Shown one piece after another: positions 1 to 9,374 of a DNA stretch of 64,000 nt. A program made the position numbers and the translations under genes. Source of the stretch: Eublepharis macularius (lineage: Eukaryota; Chordata; Lepidosauria; Squamata; Eublepharidae); the NCBI RefSeq assembly GCF_028583425.1, contig NC_072805.1, positions 10,622,501-10,686,500 of the forward strand, read 5' to 3'. The notes under the pieces were generated by a model. It searched no databases. It had not been told where the DNA came from and saw only the letters and a program-made list of their open reading frames with translations. Position 1 is the stretch's first letter. Each line of letters begins with the position of its first letter.

Positions 1-90
1 CACCCAAGTTTAAATTCCCAATCATGAAGCTTGCAGGTGTGGGCCAGTCATTCCCTCTCAGACTGACCTACCTCACAAGGCTGTTGTGGG
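1..90 (+). repeat. 3' part of a tRNA-related SINE (left edge cut by window)
   Basis: The text GGCCAGTCATTCCCTCTCAG followed by a CCTACCTCACA..GTTGTGG block is the conserved body of squamate tRNA-derived SINEs, also seen at 46.2 kb on the minus strand. The promoter half lies outside the window. It is followed directly by a TAGGGGTGTGC motif that looks like the end of another transposon. Confidence 0.5.
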
Positions 91-93
91 AAT

Positions 94-260
94 TAGGGGT
101 GTGCAAAATGAAAAAAAAATGAGCTGAAAATGCACACAGAATTTGCTGTTTCATTTTGTTAAAGCAGCTTCCGGAATGGTGAACCAAATCTGGGAAGCCA
201 AGACATAATAACGGCACACTCCAGCAAAAAAGTTTGTGTGTTTCATTTTGGTACATACCT
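94..260. mobile_element. Candidate degraded hAT-like MITE
   Basis: The left end reads TAGGGGTGTGCAAAATG. The right end (CATTTTGGTACATACCT) matches its reverse complement at about 13 of 17 positions. The TAGGGGTGTGC terminus resembles the right terminus of the large foldback element at 16,352. I see no convincing target duplication, so the call rests on the termini alone. Confidence 0.35.
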
Positions 261-547
261 CACAGTAGCAGCAGCATTAGACACTGGGCCTGCATGGCAG
301 CATCTTGTTTTCCTGAACCGCTTTCTCCAATTGGATCCCAAGGGGAGAGAGCCCTTACCTTATTAATTAACTCTCTTGGTAGGAAGGGGGAATGAGCCCA
401 GTGTGCAGGAGGGTATCTTTTTTGCCCCATCACTACCTGGGCAATGGCATTGTCTCTCTACCAATCAGGTGCATCCTCTCAAGGAGAGACTCCTCCCTGC
501 CTATCAGCTTTGGAAGGATTGGGACGAGGGAATGTGCAGATTTCAAT

Positions 548-598
548 CATAGGCTGCAATTTGAAAGGCACTTCCCTGGGAGTAAGCACTATTGAATA
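548..598. repeat. Half of a split short palindromic repeat
   Basis: The GGCTGCAATTTGAAAGGCAC..GGGAGTAAGCACTATTGAAT text resembles the widespread squamate repeat with GGGAGTAAGCCC..ATTGAA. Its other half (TCTGAGTAGACC) appears at about 958-970, after the LINE tail. This suggests the LINE inserted into it. A related copy lies at 1,115-1,175. Confidence 0.4.
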
Positions 599-955
599 AC
601 ATTTATTTATTTATTTATTTATTTTATTTATTTCAATTTATATACCGCCCATCCCCAGGGGCTCTGGGCGGTGAACAGTTAAAATCGATAAAAACAAAAA
701 CTAAAATCAATATACAAATAATAAAACAAATTAACAAGGTGCAGTGGTGGGGAGAACCCTCCCCCACCCCAAAGGTGGGAGGCCGACATGGCGCCGCCCC
801 CTTCAATCACCAAATGCCTGGCAGAACAGCTCTGTCTTACAGGCCCGGCGGAACGATAATATGTCCCGCTGGGCCCGGGTTTCCATTGACAGAGCGTTCC
901 ACCAGGCTGGGGCCAGGACTGAAAAGGCCCTGGCCCTGGTTGAAGCATGGGACAT
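599..955 (-). mobile_element. LINE 3' end with (TTTA)n tail, minus strand
   Basis: Read on the minus strand, this is a 3' UTR ending in a CCGCCCAGAGCCCCTGGGG-type block, TGGGCGGTATATAAATTG and a TTTA-type tandem tail. That is the usual form of CR1/L2-like LINE 3' ends in reptiles. It is 5'-truncated and I see no intact reverse transcriptase. The microsatellite tail sits at about 600-636 on the plus strand. It appears to interrupt the short palindromic repeat on either side. Confidence 0.5.
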
Positions 956-2330
956 TCATCTGAGTAGACCTGCTGTGCTGCATTATGGTTTGTTTTGCAA
1001 TGCTACCCAGACACTCGTCTATCTCCCTCACCCCCATCAGGGCACTCTGGGAGGAAAAGTACCAAAGGGGCGGGATGGTCTGTTCAATCAATCAAACTTG
1101 ATAAAAGCCCTGGAAGACTTCGATCATAGGCTGCCATTCTAAAGACACTTCTCTCAGAGTAAGCACAAGGAAACATGGTACCACAGTTATAATTTATTGG
1201 CACTATAGAAAAAGAAAAAAGTGAACACAAAACAGGATTATTTTTAACTAGCAACCAAACCCTGCTGCCTTTGTGGACACTGCAGGGCCTTGAGAGGGGC
1301 GCGCCTCCCCACCTCTGCAGCCACGGCTTCTCCGTCGCCATGTTGCCAACAACTCACTGTGCCTGCACCAGGATAAAAAGTGAATCGTTGGCAACATGGC
1401 TTGCCTTTTATATATTAGACATGCCCCAGCCTTTGCTCTGCTTTCCCATAGTGTGCACCTGCTAATACTCACCTTCTTCAGGGTCCATTGTTGTGTGTGT
1501 ATGAGTGTGTTTTGTAACTGAGGAAAAACTCAGTGGGTTGATGGTTTAGAGGAAGGGCTGTGTTCTGTGTGATTTTGGTGCTGTTATGTGCAAAAATAGC
1601 TGTCTCAAAGAGCCTGGAAAACCTCATTGCAAAGAAAGGGGCCAAAACTCATGATAATGAAACAAAACAATACAAATGGCTTCGATCTGAGGTGGCAACG
1701 CTCCACCTGGAAAACACAAATAACATGGAATAAAGAGTGAAATATGTGATATTTGAAGTGTTTACTGCTTTCATGTAAATTTGGAAATTGCGGGGGGGGG
1801 TGGGGTCTTGACATAAATGTCCATGCTTTTTGGTACATATGCTTTATAAGTATCTTAACTCTTTTCTTGTGCTGAAGGGGGTTTTTTTTAGCGTAGAATC
1901 ATTTTCATTGCTTTATGTGGAGGTGGGTGGGAAACAAATTTTTTTAAATGCAAAAAGAAATACATGGTTTGTGTGTGTGTGTGTTTTATCAGCTGTTACT
2001 CCACAATCCTGGCAGCTTTCCCGAAAACCATAATGCTTTTATTGAAAATGTAGCATATTCATCCAGTTTTAGTTTTATTTCTCTGTGCTCTGATCATCAC
2101 CAGAGGCAGAACACAATTTCACTGCTACAGAAGATCATTCCCTCTTAGAGTATCATAGAGTGTGGAGAGGGGTGTGTGTGTGGAATCCTTTCTTCTGGGC
2201 ACAGAACCTGTTTGTTTTCCTCTAGCCTGTTTTGAAGTCTGGAACGAGGGGACCTAATTCTGCTGCAACACCATTTTTGACAAAGTAGTTTGAGTAACCA
2301 TATCTCTTTAAATGCCTGCATATATTTGAA
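956..2330. other. No gene recognised
   Basis: Unique-looking intergenic sequence with short G-runs, a (GT)n stretch near 1,970-1,985 and a diverged copy of the palindromic repeat near 1,115-1,175. Open frames here are short and without recognisable domains. Confidence 0.5.
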
Positions 2331-2399
2331 ACTAGCCCGTTGTGGGGAAAAAATACAACGGGCTCTAGGAAGGGGAGGGCGGGCAGGCGGGCATTCCCT

Positions 2400-2865
2400 C
2401 TTCTTCCGTCACTGATTCCAGCCAGATGAAGGTGTGTGTGTGTGGGGGGGGGGGGCATGGCCAGCTCCTCTGCACCTGATCCTGGCTGGGTGAAGCGGGG
2501 AGGGAGGGAGGCATTGCCTTCTGCTCCACACCTGATCCTGGCTGGGTGAAGTGGGGAGGGGGGCATTGCCGCCTGCTCCATGCCTGATTCTGGCAGGTTG
2601 AACGGGGGGTGGGCATTTCCTCCTACTCCATGGCTGATGCCAGCTGGGTGAAGGGGGGGCAGGCATTGCCACCTGCTCCACTCCTGATCCCACCTGGGTG
2701 ATGGTGGGGTGCAGGCATTGCCACCAGCTCCGCTCATGATCTCAGCCCGGTTAAGGGGGGGTGGGAGCCGGCATTTCCATCTGCTCTGCTCCTGATCCCA
2801 GCTGGGTGAAGGTGGGGGACAGGCACTTACGCCTGCTCTGCACCTGATCCTGGCTTGGGCTTCCT
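2400..2865. repeat. Degenerate minisatellite, about 58-62 bp period
   Basis: Roughly eight imperfect units, each with CTGATCC(T/C)GGCTGGGTGAAG, a variable G-run and GGGCATTGCC. Unit boundaries drift through G-run length changes. The array lies between ACTAGCCCGTTGT..ACAACGGGCTCTAG (about 2,332-2,367) and a CTTTTATATAGTAGGAT block (about 2,982-2,998), which may be the ends of one carrier repeat. Long frames here are by-products of the repeat. Confidence 0.65.
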
Positions 2866-2998
2866 GCTATGGTGCGCTCTCACTGGAGGTCTGGCTGCCT
2901 CATATGGGCTTCCCTCCACAGCAGTGCCCTCTGTTGGTGCACCAGGGTTGGAAGTGTCTTATCTTGATTGAATACTCTTCGCCTTTTATATAGTAGGA

Positions 2999-3510
2999 TG
3001 TTTCTTTTGAAATTTACAGCCTGATACTGGGGCAGGCGGGGGGGGGGTGAAAGTGCACAGGAAGTCAACTAGGAGTTACATGAGGCCAGATCACTCCCCC
3101 TCTTGCTGTTTGTGGAAGTGGGGATGGACTTTGGGAATCTTGCACTGGAGATGGGATGACGACCCCCAGAGCAGTTTCTCTGCCCCGCAGGCTGTCATTC
3201 TACTCTGGGGGCCAGCATCCCGGGACTAGAGACCGGCTCTTGAGGTCCACCCCACATTATCCTCACATATTTTCGATGCAGTGATGTGTTTCAATGGAGC
3301 TGCTGCAAGTCAATGGGCATTTATGGCTCCTATCACATCCAATGGGCCTCCCAGCCTCTCCTGTGGTTTCCAATGGGCATTCCTGTCATTCGTTTCAAAT
3401 CCTGTCCCTGCTCTCCTGCAAGGAGCTGCCTCTCCAAGACTTGGGGAGCAGATCCTGAGTGTTGGGGGCTGCAGGTGCAACCGTTGCTGAGTCCTGCTCC
3501 CTTACCAGTC
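2999..3510. other. No gene recognised
   Basis: No domain, RNA gene or repeat end that I can identify. It contains short direct repeats of the CAATGGGC type. Confidence 0.4.
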
Positions 3511-3523
3511 TTACTTTTCATGG

Positions 3524-3836
3524 CAGAGTCCAGTAGCACCTTTAAGACTAACCAGCTTTATTGTTGCCTAAGGTTTTCTGCGATGCATCTGACAAAGAGA
3601 CCTGTGGTTCTTGAAAGCTGATGATGCATCTGCTGAAGAAAGCTGTGGTTTTAGAAAGCTGACGATGCATCTGACGAAGAGAGCTGTGGTTCTCAAAAGT
3701 TGACGATGCATCTGACGAAGAGAGCTGTGGCTCTCAAAACCTTATGCTACAATAAAGTTGGTTAGTCTTACAGGTGCTACTGGGCTTTTTGCTATTTTGC
3801 TACTGCAGACTAACACGGTTAACTCCTCTGGATCTA
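3524..3836 (+). mobile_element. Small retroelement carrying tandem hammerhead-like units
   Basis: A 313-bp insertion flanked by TTACTTTTCATGG (3,511-3,523) and TTACTTTTCACGG (3,837-3,849), a 13-bp duplication with one mismatch. The left part is an inverted copy of the family tail (AGAGTCCAGTAGCACC..). The right part is the direct tail ending ..CTCCTCTGGATCTA. Between them lie about four tandem 40-48 bp hammerhead-like units. It has no protein-coding capacity. The head-to-head structure and the TSD length match the elements at 8,170-8,374 and 20,943-21,207. A SINE is unlikely because no A or B box is visible. Confidence 0.7.
3585..3747 (+). ncRNA. Tandem array of four hammerhead-ribozyme-like motifs (decayed)
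   Basis: Each unit has GCAT (stem I), a CTGANGA-like core, a hairpin of the GAGAGC-TGTG-GYTCTC type, a (G/A)AAAG block and returns to ATGC or GATGC. Unit starts are near 3,585, 3,625, 3,666 and 3,712. Unit 1 has CTGACAA for CTGACGA. Units 3 and 4 have CAAAA in place of CGAAA. Both kinds of loss look like CpG decay, so these copies are probably inactive. In the hammerhead family the G8 and G12 positions affected here are catalytic. Confidence 0.55.
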
Positions 3837-3849
3837 TTACTTTTCACGG

Positions 3850-4891
3850 AGGGGGTGCATGTTTCTCAGAGCAGTGGGGGTGGGATGGGGGAGTTTGCAA
3901 GCGAGTTGGTGGTGCTTCAGTTGCCAGGCTGGCCCTTTTCAGGGATGGGGGTTGGGTGAACGGGTGGGCAGGTGTGCTGTCTGCACCTCGGGTGTAACTC
4001 CCCCCCTCCCCGGGCAGGGCTTCCCTCCTGGCAGGCGCTTCTGTTGGGGTGCAGTGAGCCCAATTGCTGGTGTCTCTCTGCCCTGTGCAGGGCAGGGGGG
4101 TAGCATTGGCAGTTGGCAATGGACTACATGGCTCAGCTACGGACTGGCTGCGTCTTTCCTTGCCACTCATGGCACTGTCAACTGCAGCTGCCCTGCAATT
4201 AGTGAATTCAGCCAGTGTTGCCGGGGAAACTACAGAGCATTCTCTCTGGGCAGTGCCAGGCTCAGCTGCAAGTGTAGCTCTCCAAAAGTTGTTAAGGAGT
4301 GGACAAGCAGCACCACGGGTATGCCAGTGCGCAGGCACCGGACACGCTGCAGGCCTCAGGACTGCAGTGCACATGATCTAAGCCTTCCTTCTGCTGACCC
4401 CATTCATTGCAATCCACCCCTTGGTCCTGCCTCTAGTTGCCTAACTTTCAACCTTTATCCACAAATCTTTGTTTGAAAGTCTCTCTGTTTTTGACCTGGG
4501 TTGTTGGGTACCGGGCTTCTATTTATATATATGCTATTGTTTAGAATCCATCCCCTAAGTCCTCCCAAAAGTCAAAATAAGTGCTATGAACTTTGAACCC
4601 ATATAGAGAATCATATACCCCAGGGTTCCCTATTTACCAGGGTCAGCCTTGATTTTCTAGTTCCAGTGCTTGGTAAATAATCACTGTTCTTATCTTGATG
4701 GGGGGAGGTGTTTGTAAAATCACTAATGAAAAAAAGTGGCAGGTGTAATGTTTTGTCATGTAAATAGTTTTTGTTTTTTATTTCTGCTAATTAATGTGGG
4801 GGTTTGAATGTATGTTTCCTGTGGTTTAAATATACAGGCCTCTAAGAGAAGGAGAGGGGCTGAATGGGTGAGTGAAGTTATGATTGGACAG
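3850..4891. other. No gene recognised
   Basis: AT/GC-mixed intergenic sequence. The 176-205 aa open frames near 3,844-4,476 lack recognisable domains, overlap on both strands and show no splice or start context I trust. Confidence 0.4.
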
Positions 4892-5160
4892 GATCAGTTT
4901 GGTGTAGTGGTTAAGAGCGGTGGGACTCTAATCTGGAGAACCGGGTTTGATTCCCCACTCCTCCACTTGAAGCCAGCTGGGTGACCTTGGGGCAGTCACA
5001 GCTCTCTCAGAGCTCTCTCAGCCCCACCCACCTCACAGGGTGATTGTCATGAGGATAATAATAACACACTTTGTAAACCGCTCTGAGTGGCTGTTCAGTT
5101 GCCTTGAAGGGCTGTATATAAATTGAATGTTGTTGTTACTATTATTTTTATTATTATTAC
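4892..5160 (+). mobile_element. tRNA-derived SINE (SINE type A)
   Basis: The RNA polymerase III A box lies in TTGGTGTAGTGGTTAAGAG and the B box in GGGTTTGATTCCCC. The body (CCAGCTGGGTGACCTTGG, CTCTCAGCCCCACCCACCTC) is followed by a TTGTAAACCGCTCTGAG block and an ATT-rich tail. The same family is at 31,722 (+), 47,900 (-) and 53,055 (+). It is non-autonomous and would depend on a LINE reverse transcriptase. Confidence 0.8.
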
Positions 5161-5347
5161 TTGCACCCTAGGGGCAGAGTGAGCTGCAAGGTTTATTCAG
5201 AGTAAATATGAGGGAAGAGAGCAGTCCATGTATGTAAGAGAAAGAGGAAAGTTATTCTGTGAGTGAAGTGCTGAGGGAAGTCAGTGTATTTGACTTGGTT
5301 GATGAAATCTAATGGGCAAATGGGGGGAAATAAGTCTTTGTGACTGG

Positions 5348-5946
5348 GAGCCTCGCTACAAGTGACATTTTACACATGAAGGACACTTGATCATTTTCGC
5401 AAGTCTTTCTGGGAACTGAAGTCCCTCTCCCCCACCCCTTTTCCTTCTGTTCCTTCCCCTCTCTGTTAGAATGGCTTCCTGAAGAGACAGAGAAAGCCTA
5501 CGGCAACAGCAGCTTTTGCAAATCATCTTGCTGGGGGGTGGGGGATGCTCTGGAGAAAGCTGACATGTCGGTGAAGTCCTAGTGTCCTTCCCCTCTCTGT
5601 TAGAACTGTTAGAATCGCTACCTGAAAAGTCAGAGAAAGCCTGCGGCAACAGCAGCTTTTGCAAATCGTTCCTCCAGTCACAAGCCTGCTCTCAACGATC
5701 TTTTGGGGGCAGACAGCTGCAACTTTCTCAGCTTTCTCCAGAGCATTCCACCCCCCCTCCCCGAGCAAGACGATTTGCAAAAGCTGCTGTTGCCGTAGGC
5801 TTTCTCTGTCTCTTCAGGCAGCCATTCTAACAGAGGGGAAGGAACAGAAGGAAAAGGGGTGGGGGAGAGGGACTTCAGTTCCCAGAAAGACTTGCGAAAA
5901 TGATCAAGTGTCCTTCACGTGTAAAATGTCACTTGTAGCGAGGCTC
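5348..5946. mobile_element. Harbinger-like foldback MITE, 599 bp
   Basis: Long terminal inverted repeats run from GAGCCTCGCTACAAGTGACA (5,348) to its complement ending at 5,946, and the arms stay complementary for about 200 bp. The flanks are TGG (5,345-5,347) and TGA (5,947-5,949), a 3-bp duplication with one mismatch. The centre holds extra copies of the CCTACGGCAACAGCAGC block, so the interior is partly duplicated. The GAGC..CTACAAGTGAC terminus is shared with elements at 25,316, 28,848 and 47,014. Confidence 0.65.
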
Positions 5947-5949
5947 TGA

Positions 5950-8156
5950 GTGCTTTTATAAAGGAAGATCTGAACTTATCTTATAAGTTCACTTATAAAC
6001 TATTCTGAAACCAATATATTTATGAACTGATTGAAACCATTATGCACTGCTATTCCTAAATAAACTATTTCTGCTTAAGTAAAACACCTATTTCATCTAG
6101 TATAAAGGATCTACAATTACCTCACAGCCACCCCAACATGCTGAGCACTCTGTTAAACTACTATCCATAGCTAAGATTTCCTATACAATAAGTCAAACTG
6201 AGAAAGATCTAAGCTATTTTGAAATCAACTTACACATTTCACTAAAGGCCAAAAAGAGTTGTAGGCAGACAAGTTGCATAATAGTGGAGTGATCCTTGGA
6301 AGGCAGGTGTTATAACTGCCAAAACAGTGACCCTGTTTTCATTCTTGAAATGTTGTATGGAATAGAGGAGATTCAGGTCATTTTAACAGACGTGGCCACT
6401 GAGTTTGGTGCCTGAAACTCTTGTGCTGACTTCCAGACAAGAGAGCTTTGACCTTTTGCTTGCAGCTAGTTGCTGCAAACATGATCGTGTCTCTATGATA
6501 TCATCACTCATCAAACAACACTTGGCTGTATGGCGAAGGGCCAGAAGGCCCTGTGATGACAGCGTGGTCTCTTGGGCTGGAAATTACACGGGGAGAAGTT
6601 TTTTTTAAAGGATATAACATAATATGGTGACACATTTTCCTTTCCCTTTTGCATTCTTGTCCTGCTAAAATTACAGTGTCAACCTTGGGAGGAATTCTGG
6701 AAAAAAGCTGCTCTTGCCCACTGCAATTACCATGCAATTGGCTGTGGTGTTTCCCAGCCACAGTGTCAGTTTTTGAAGGAGTCCTTCTGTGCCAAAATCT
6801 CTCCAGTGGAAAGAATGTCCTGCATTAAAAAGCACATCACCCTTTTGCACAGGCGCCTTCTTGCGCTTTCTGTGACAATGAAATCCATCTTCACTTTCCG
6901 TTTTGGCTCCCGTTTCTCAGCTTCATGGGAAAATGCTGGGGCTCTTTAAAAAAAAAAAAGTGCTCATAGTAAGTCCGTGCTGAATTCCTTTCATGAAATT
7001 TGCAAGCCATTTCGGTGGTGCGTTCCGTCTTTTTCTTATTTCTGCAAATTGTGACTGCTCATTGTCATTTTAACCATTTCTGTTCAGTATTTCCACATTT
7101 CACCCTCTTCCACAGAATTTACATGCTCTCCATAGTCACAGAATGTATGTCTACCCCCACATTTGTTCAGACAGAGTGGGGTTGCCAGCCCAGTGCTGGC
7201 TACCAGTTGGAGCTTTTGGGAGATGGGGATGTGTTAATGAGCATTGATCCAATACTACAATGTCATTTTCGGTGCAAACCCAGAATTGATGTTGTCACGT
7301 TGTCCTGAAACTCTATGGGTCTGTGTTAGCATTTCAGTGGGATCCTGGAGCATCACCCCAGTGTGATGATGTCACATTCTGGTTTGTGCTGAAAGTGATG
7401 TTGCAGTGCCCGAGCAATGCCGATCCCCCCCCCTTCTCCCGCTGCCCTTCTGAGCAGCAGGGAGGAAAAGAGACTGTGGACAGGCGGTCTTCAGCTGGAG
7501 CAGGAGACCTGGACTCCCAAGTCCAGAGAATTTGTAATGAAGGTTCTGTATTAACTATCTATTTGCATGGTCAATGGCAGGGTAAGTTTTAGGATAATCA
7601 TTACGGCCATTGACAGACAAAAGAGACAGCAATTGAAGGAGTATGCAGATTTGCAGGCAAATAGCAGTTTACCAGTTTATACAAGCCTGTACACACCATC
7701 ACACAAACTTGGCAAAAAAACCCAACAGTAAATTCAGGTTGCAATTTTGAAAACATCTCTAGCTATTGGCTCCATGAATTCTGATTTCAGCATATTAGAA
7801 AGAAACAATCCTAGACATTGACAATTGTTCTGATGTTACAGAATATTTATCAACATTACGTGTGCTTAGAACTTTGTAAAAAATGCCAGTGGACAAGTGG
7901 CTGATATGTCAGTGAGCGGTTGCTGGGAAGATACTGCATATTTATAAAAAAAAACAAACGACAAATGTATGTGGCTATCAACTTGGTGTCTTGTCGCTGA
8001 TGCACAAATATGGTTTCTTTCCAACAAGCTGTCTGTGCCTTAGTTTACTGATAAAAAATAGCGCATGGCATAGCCCTTCTGGGACTGCACCATTCAGAAT
8101 ACAGGAAGGGGAATTGCTAATAGGTGTTTGTTCCAACCAGTTCCTAGATGGAAGAC
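5950..8156. other. No gene recognised; one diverged dispersed repeat
   Basis: Mostly unique-looking AT-rich sequence. About 7,170-7,440 contains a GGTTGCCAGCCC start with repeated TGATGTCACRTT-type blocks, resembling a dispersed repeat also seen at about 10,198-10,500. No coding domain is recognised. Confidence 0.4.
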
Positions 8157-8169
8157 TAGATGCTCTGAG

Positions 8170-8374
8170 ATCCAGAGGAGTTAGCCGTGTTAGTCTGTAG
8201 TAGCAAAATCAAAAGGAGTCCAGTAGCACCTTTTAAGACTAACCAACTTTATTGTAGCATAAGCTTTTTTCTTTTTGCCCTCCATGCATCTGACGAAGAG
8301 AACTGTGATTCTCGAAAGCTTATGCTACAATAAAATTGGTTAGTCTTAAAGGTGCTACTGGACTCTTTTTGATT
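8170..8374 (+). mobile_element. Small inverted-dimer hammerhead retroelement, perfect 13-bp TSD
   Basis: A 205-bp insertion bounded by identical TAGATGCTCTGAG copies at 8,157-8,169 and 8,375-8,387. The left half, from ATCCAGAGGAGTTAGCCGTG, is the reverse complement of the family tail. The right half is a direct copy with one hammerhead-like motif, then ACAATAAAATTGGTTAGTC and a GTGCTACTGGACTC end. No reading frame is meaningful. The perfect TSD indicates that the whole inverted dimer inserted as one unit. Confidence 0.75.
8286..8325 (+). ncRNA. Hammerhead-ribozyme-like motif with intact core
   Basis: Stem I is GCAT/ATGC (8,286-8,289 with 8,322-8,325). The core is CTGACGA followed by one extra A. 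Stem II is GAGAA/TTCTC. GAA is followed by the self-complementary AGCT (stem III) and a T at the expected cleavage position. Minimal stem III and an extra base before stem II deviate from textbook hammerheads. This fits the reported minimal Penelope-type variants that may act as dimers. Confidence 0.6.
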
Positions 8375-8859
8375 TAGATGCTCTGAGCGGGTTATAAATT
8401 CAATGCACTTGGCAACAAACACACATGAGTGGACTGGACGCCTGCAATGCATTAACCTTTTCCATGGTTTCATTCCCATGTGTCTGCTTAGAGCATTTCA
8501 AGGTCTGGAATTTGCAGATCCAGTTGCCTGGGTCATTTTGTATGGTGACTGCATAGAATGAAGCCAGAAGGAAACCACACCTATGACACTATTGCAGCTT
8601 GTGAAAGGTTCCCAGTCTCGCTCAAATTTAAGGGCCTTCCTTTCTCATTATGGCCGCAGTCCAGTGTTAAAATAAAGTGCGCTGATTTCAGTGAGCATAA
8701 ATGCTAGATTATCCTGTGGCCAGTCCCAAAATCCAGCAAAGCGACATGTTACGTAAATTGATCAAGGAACTCTGCATGTAAACTGATGTGTTATCCTATC
8801 TGCTGGGGCTGCGTATTGTCAGGATTTAGCTGCAACACTAATCGGTGATTTGCCATGTT

Positions 8860-9374
8860 GGCACCTTTGTTCCCCCCTAATAGTTGATAGGTGGGATCAC
8901 CCCTAGCCTCCTGGAAGGTGGTGGAGGACCTGGTGCTTACCTTACTCCTGTTCCCATGATCCTCCTTGCACGTGCGCAAAGCACACATGCATGCCCTACA
9001 CCAGTACAATGACATCACTTCCTGGAAGTGACATCATCACTCTGGCGCAGACAAGGACGTCACTTCTAGGAAATAAAGTCATTGTGCTATTGAGGGGGCA
9101 TGCATGCTTTGCCACAGGCCGATTTTGGCCTCAAACGGGCCAAAACAAGCCAGTTCAGGGCCAAAATTGGGCGACAGCAAAGTGCGAGAGTGCTCTTAGG
9201 GCAGCATGATGATGTCACTCCTGGGAGTGATGTTGTCGTGCTGCCCCTGGAGCATGCCCAGGAGGCCCGTTCCTGTGGCTCCCCCCCCCTTGCCAGTCAG
9301 GTGAGTGGTGGCGAGGAGTGGAGGGTGAAAGCAGGGGATCTCCTGCCCCCACCAGGGGAATGGGATCCCTAAAC
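8860..9374. repeat. Dispersed repeat family with TGACGTCAC-type blocks
   Basis: It shares with 23,553-23,960 a GGCCGATTT..GGCC segment, paired AAGTGACRTCA blocks, a GGGCAGC/GGCATGATGATGTCAC-like stretch and an end rich in CCCCACCAGGGGAATGGGAT. The order in the other copy is reversed, so the two are in opposite orientation. The same terminal text recurs at 45,190-45,248. It is probably a non-autonomous DNA transposon. I could not define clean ends. Confidence 0.45.

Noticed and set aside
2222..2737. 171-codon minus-strand frame
   Set aside because: It is a translation of the minisatellite.
3585..3747. CRISPR-like repeat array
   Set aside because: The units are contiguous hammerhead-like motifs without unique spacers, and the host is a vertebrate genome.
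4892..4990. Functional tRNA genes at the A/B-box motifs (also at 31,722, 49,785, 53,055 and 55,005)
   Set aside because: No cloverleaf-compatible acceptor stem is seen, and each is followed by a SINE body and tail.
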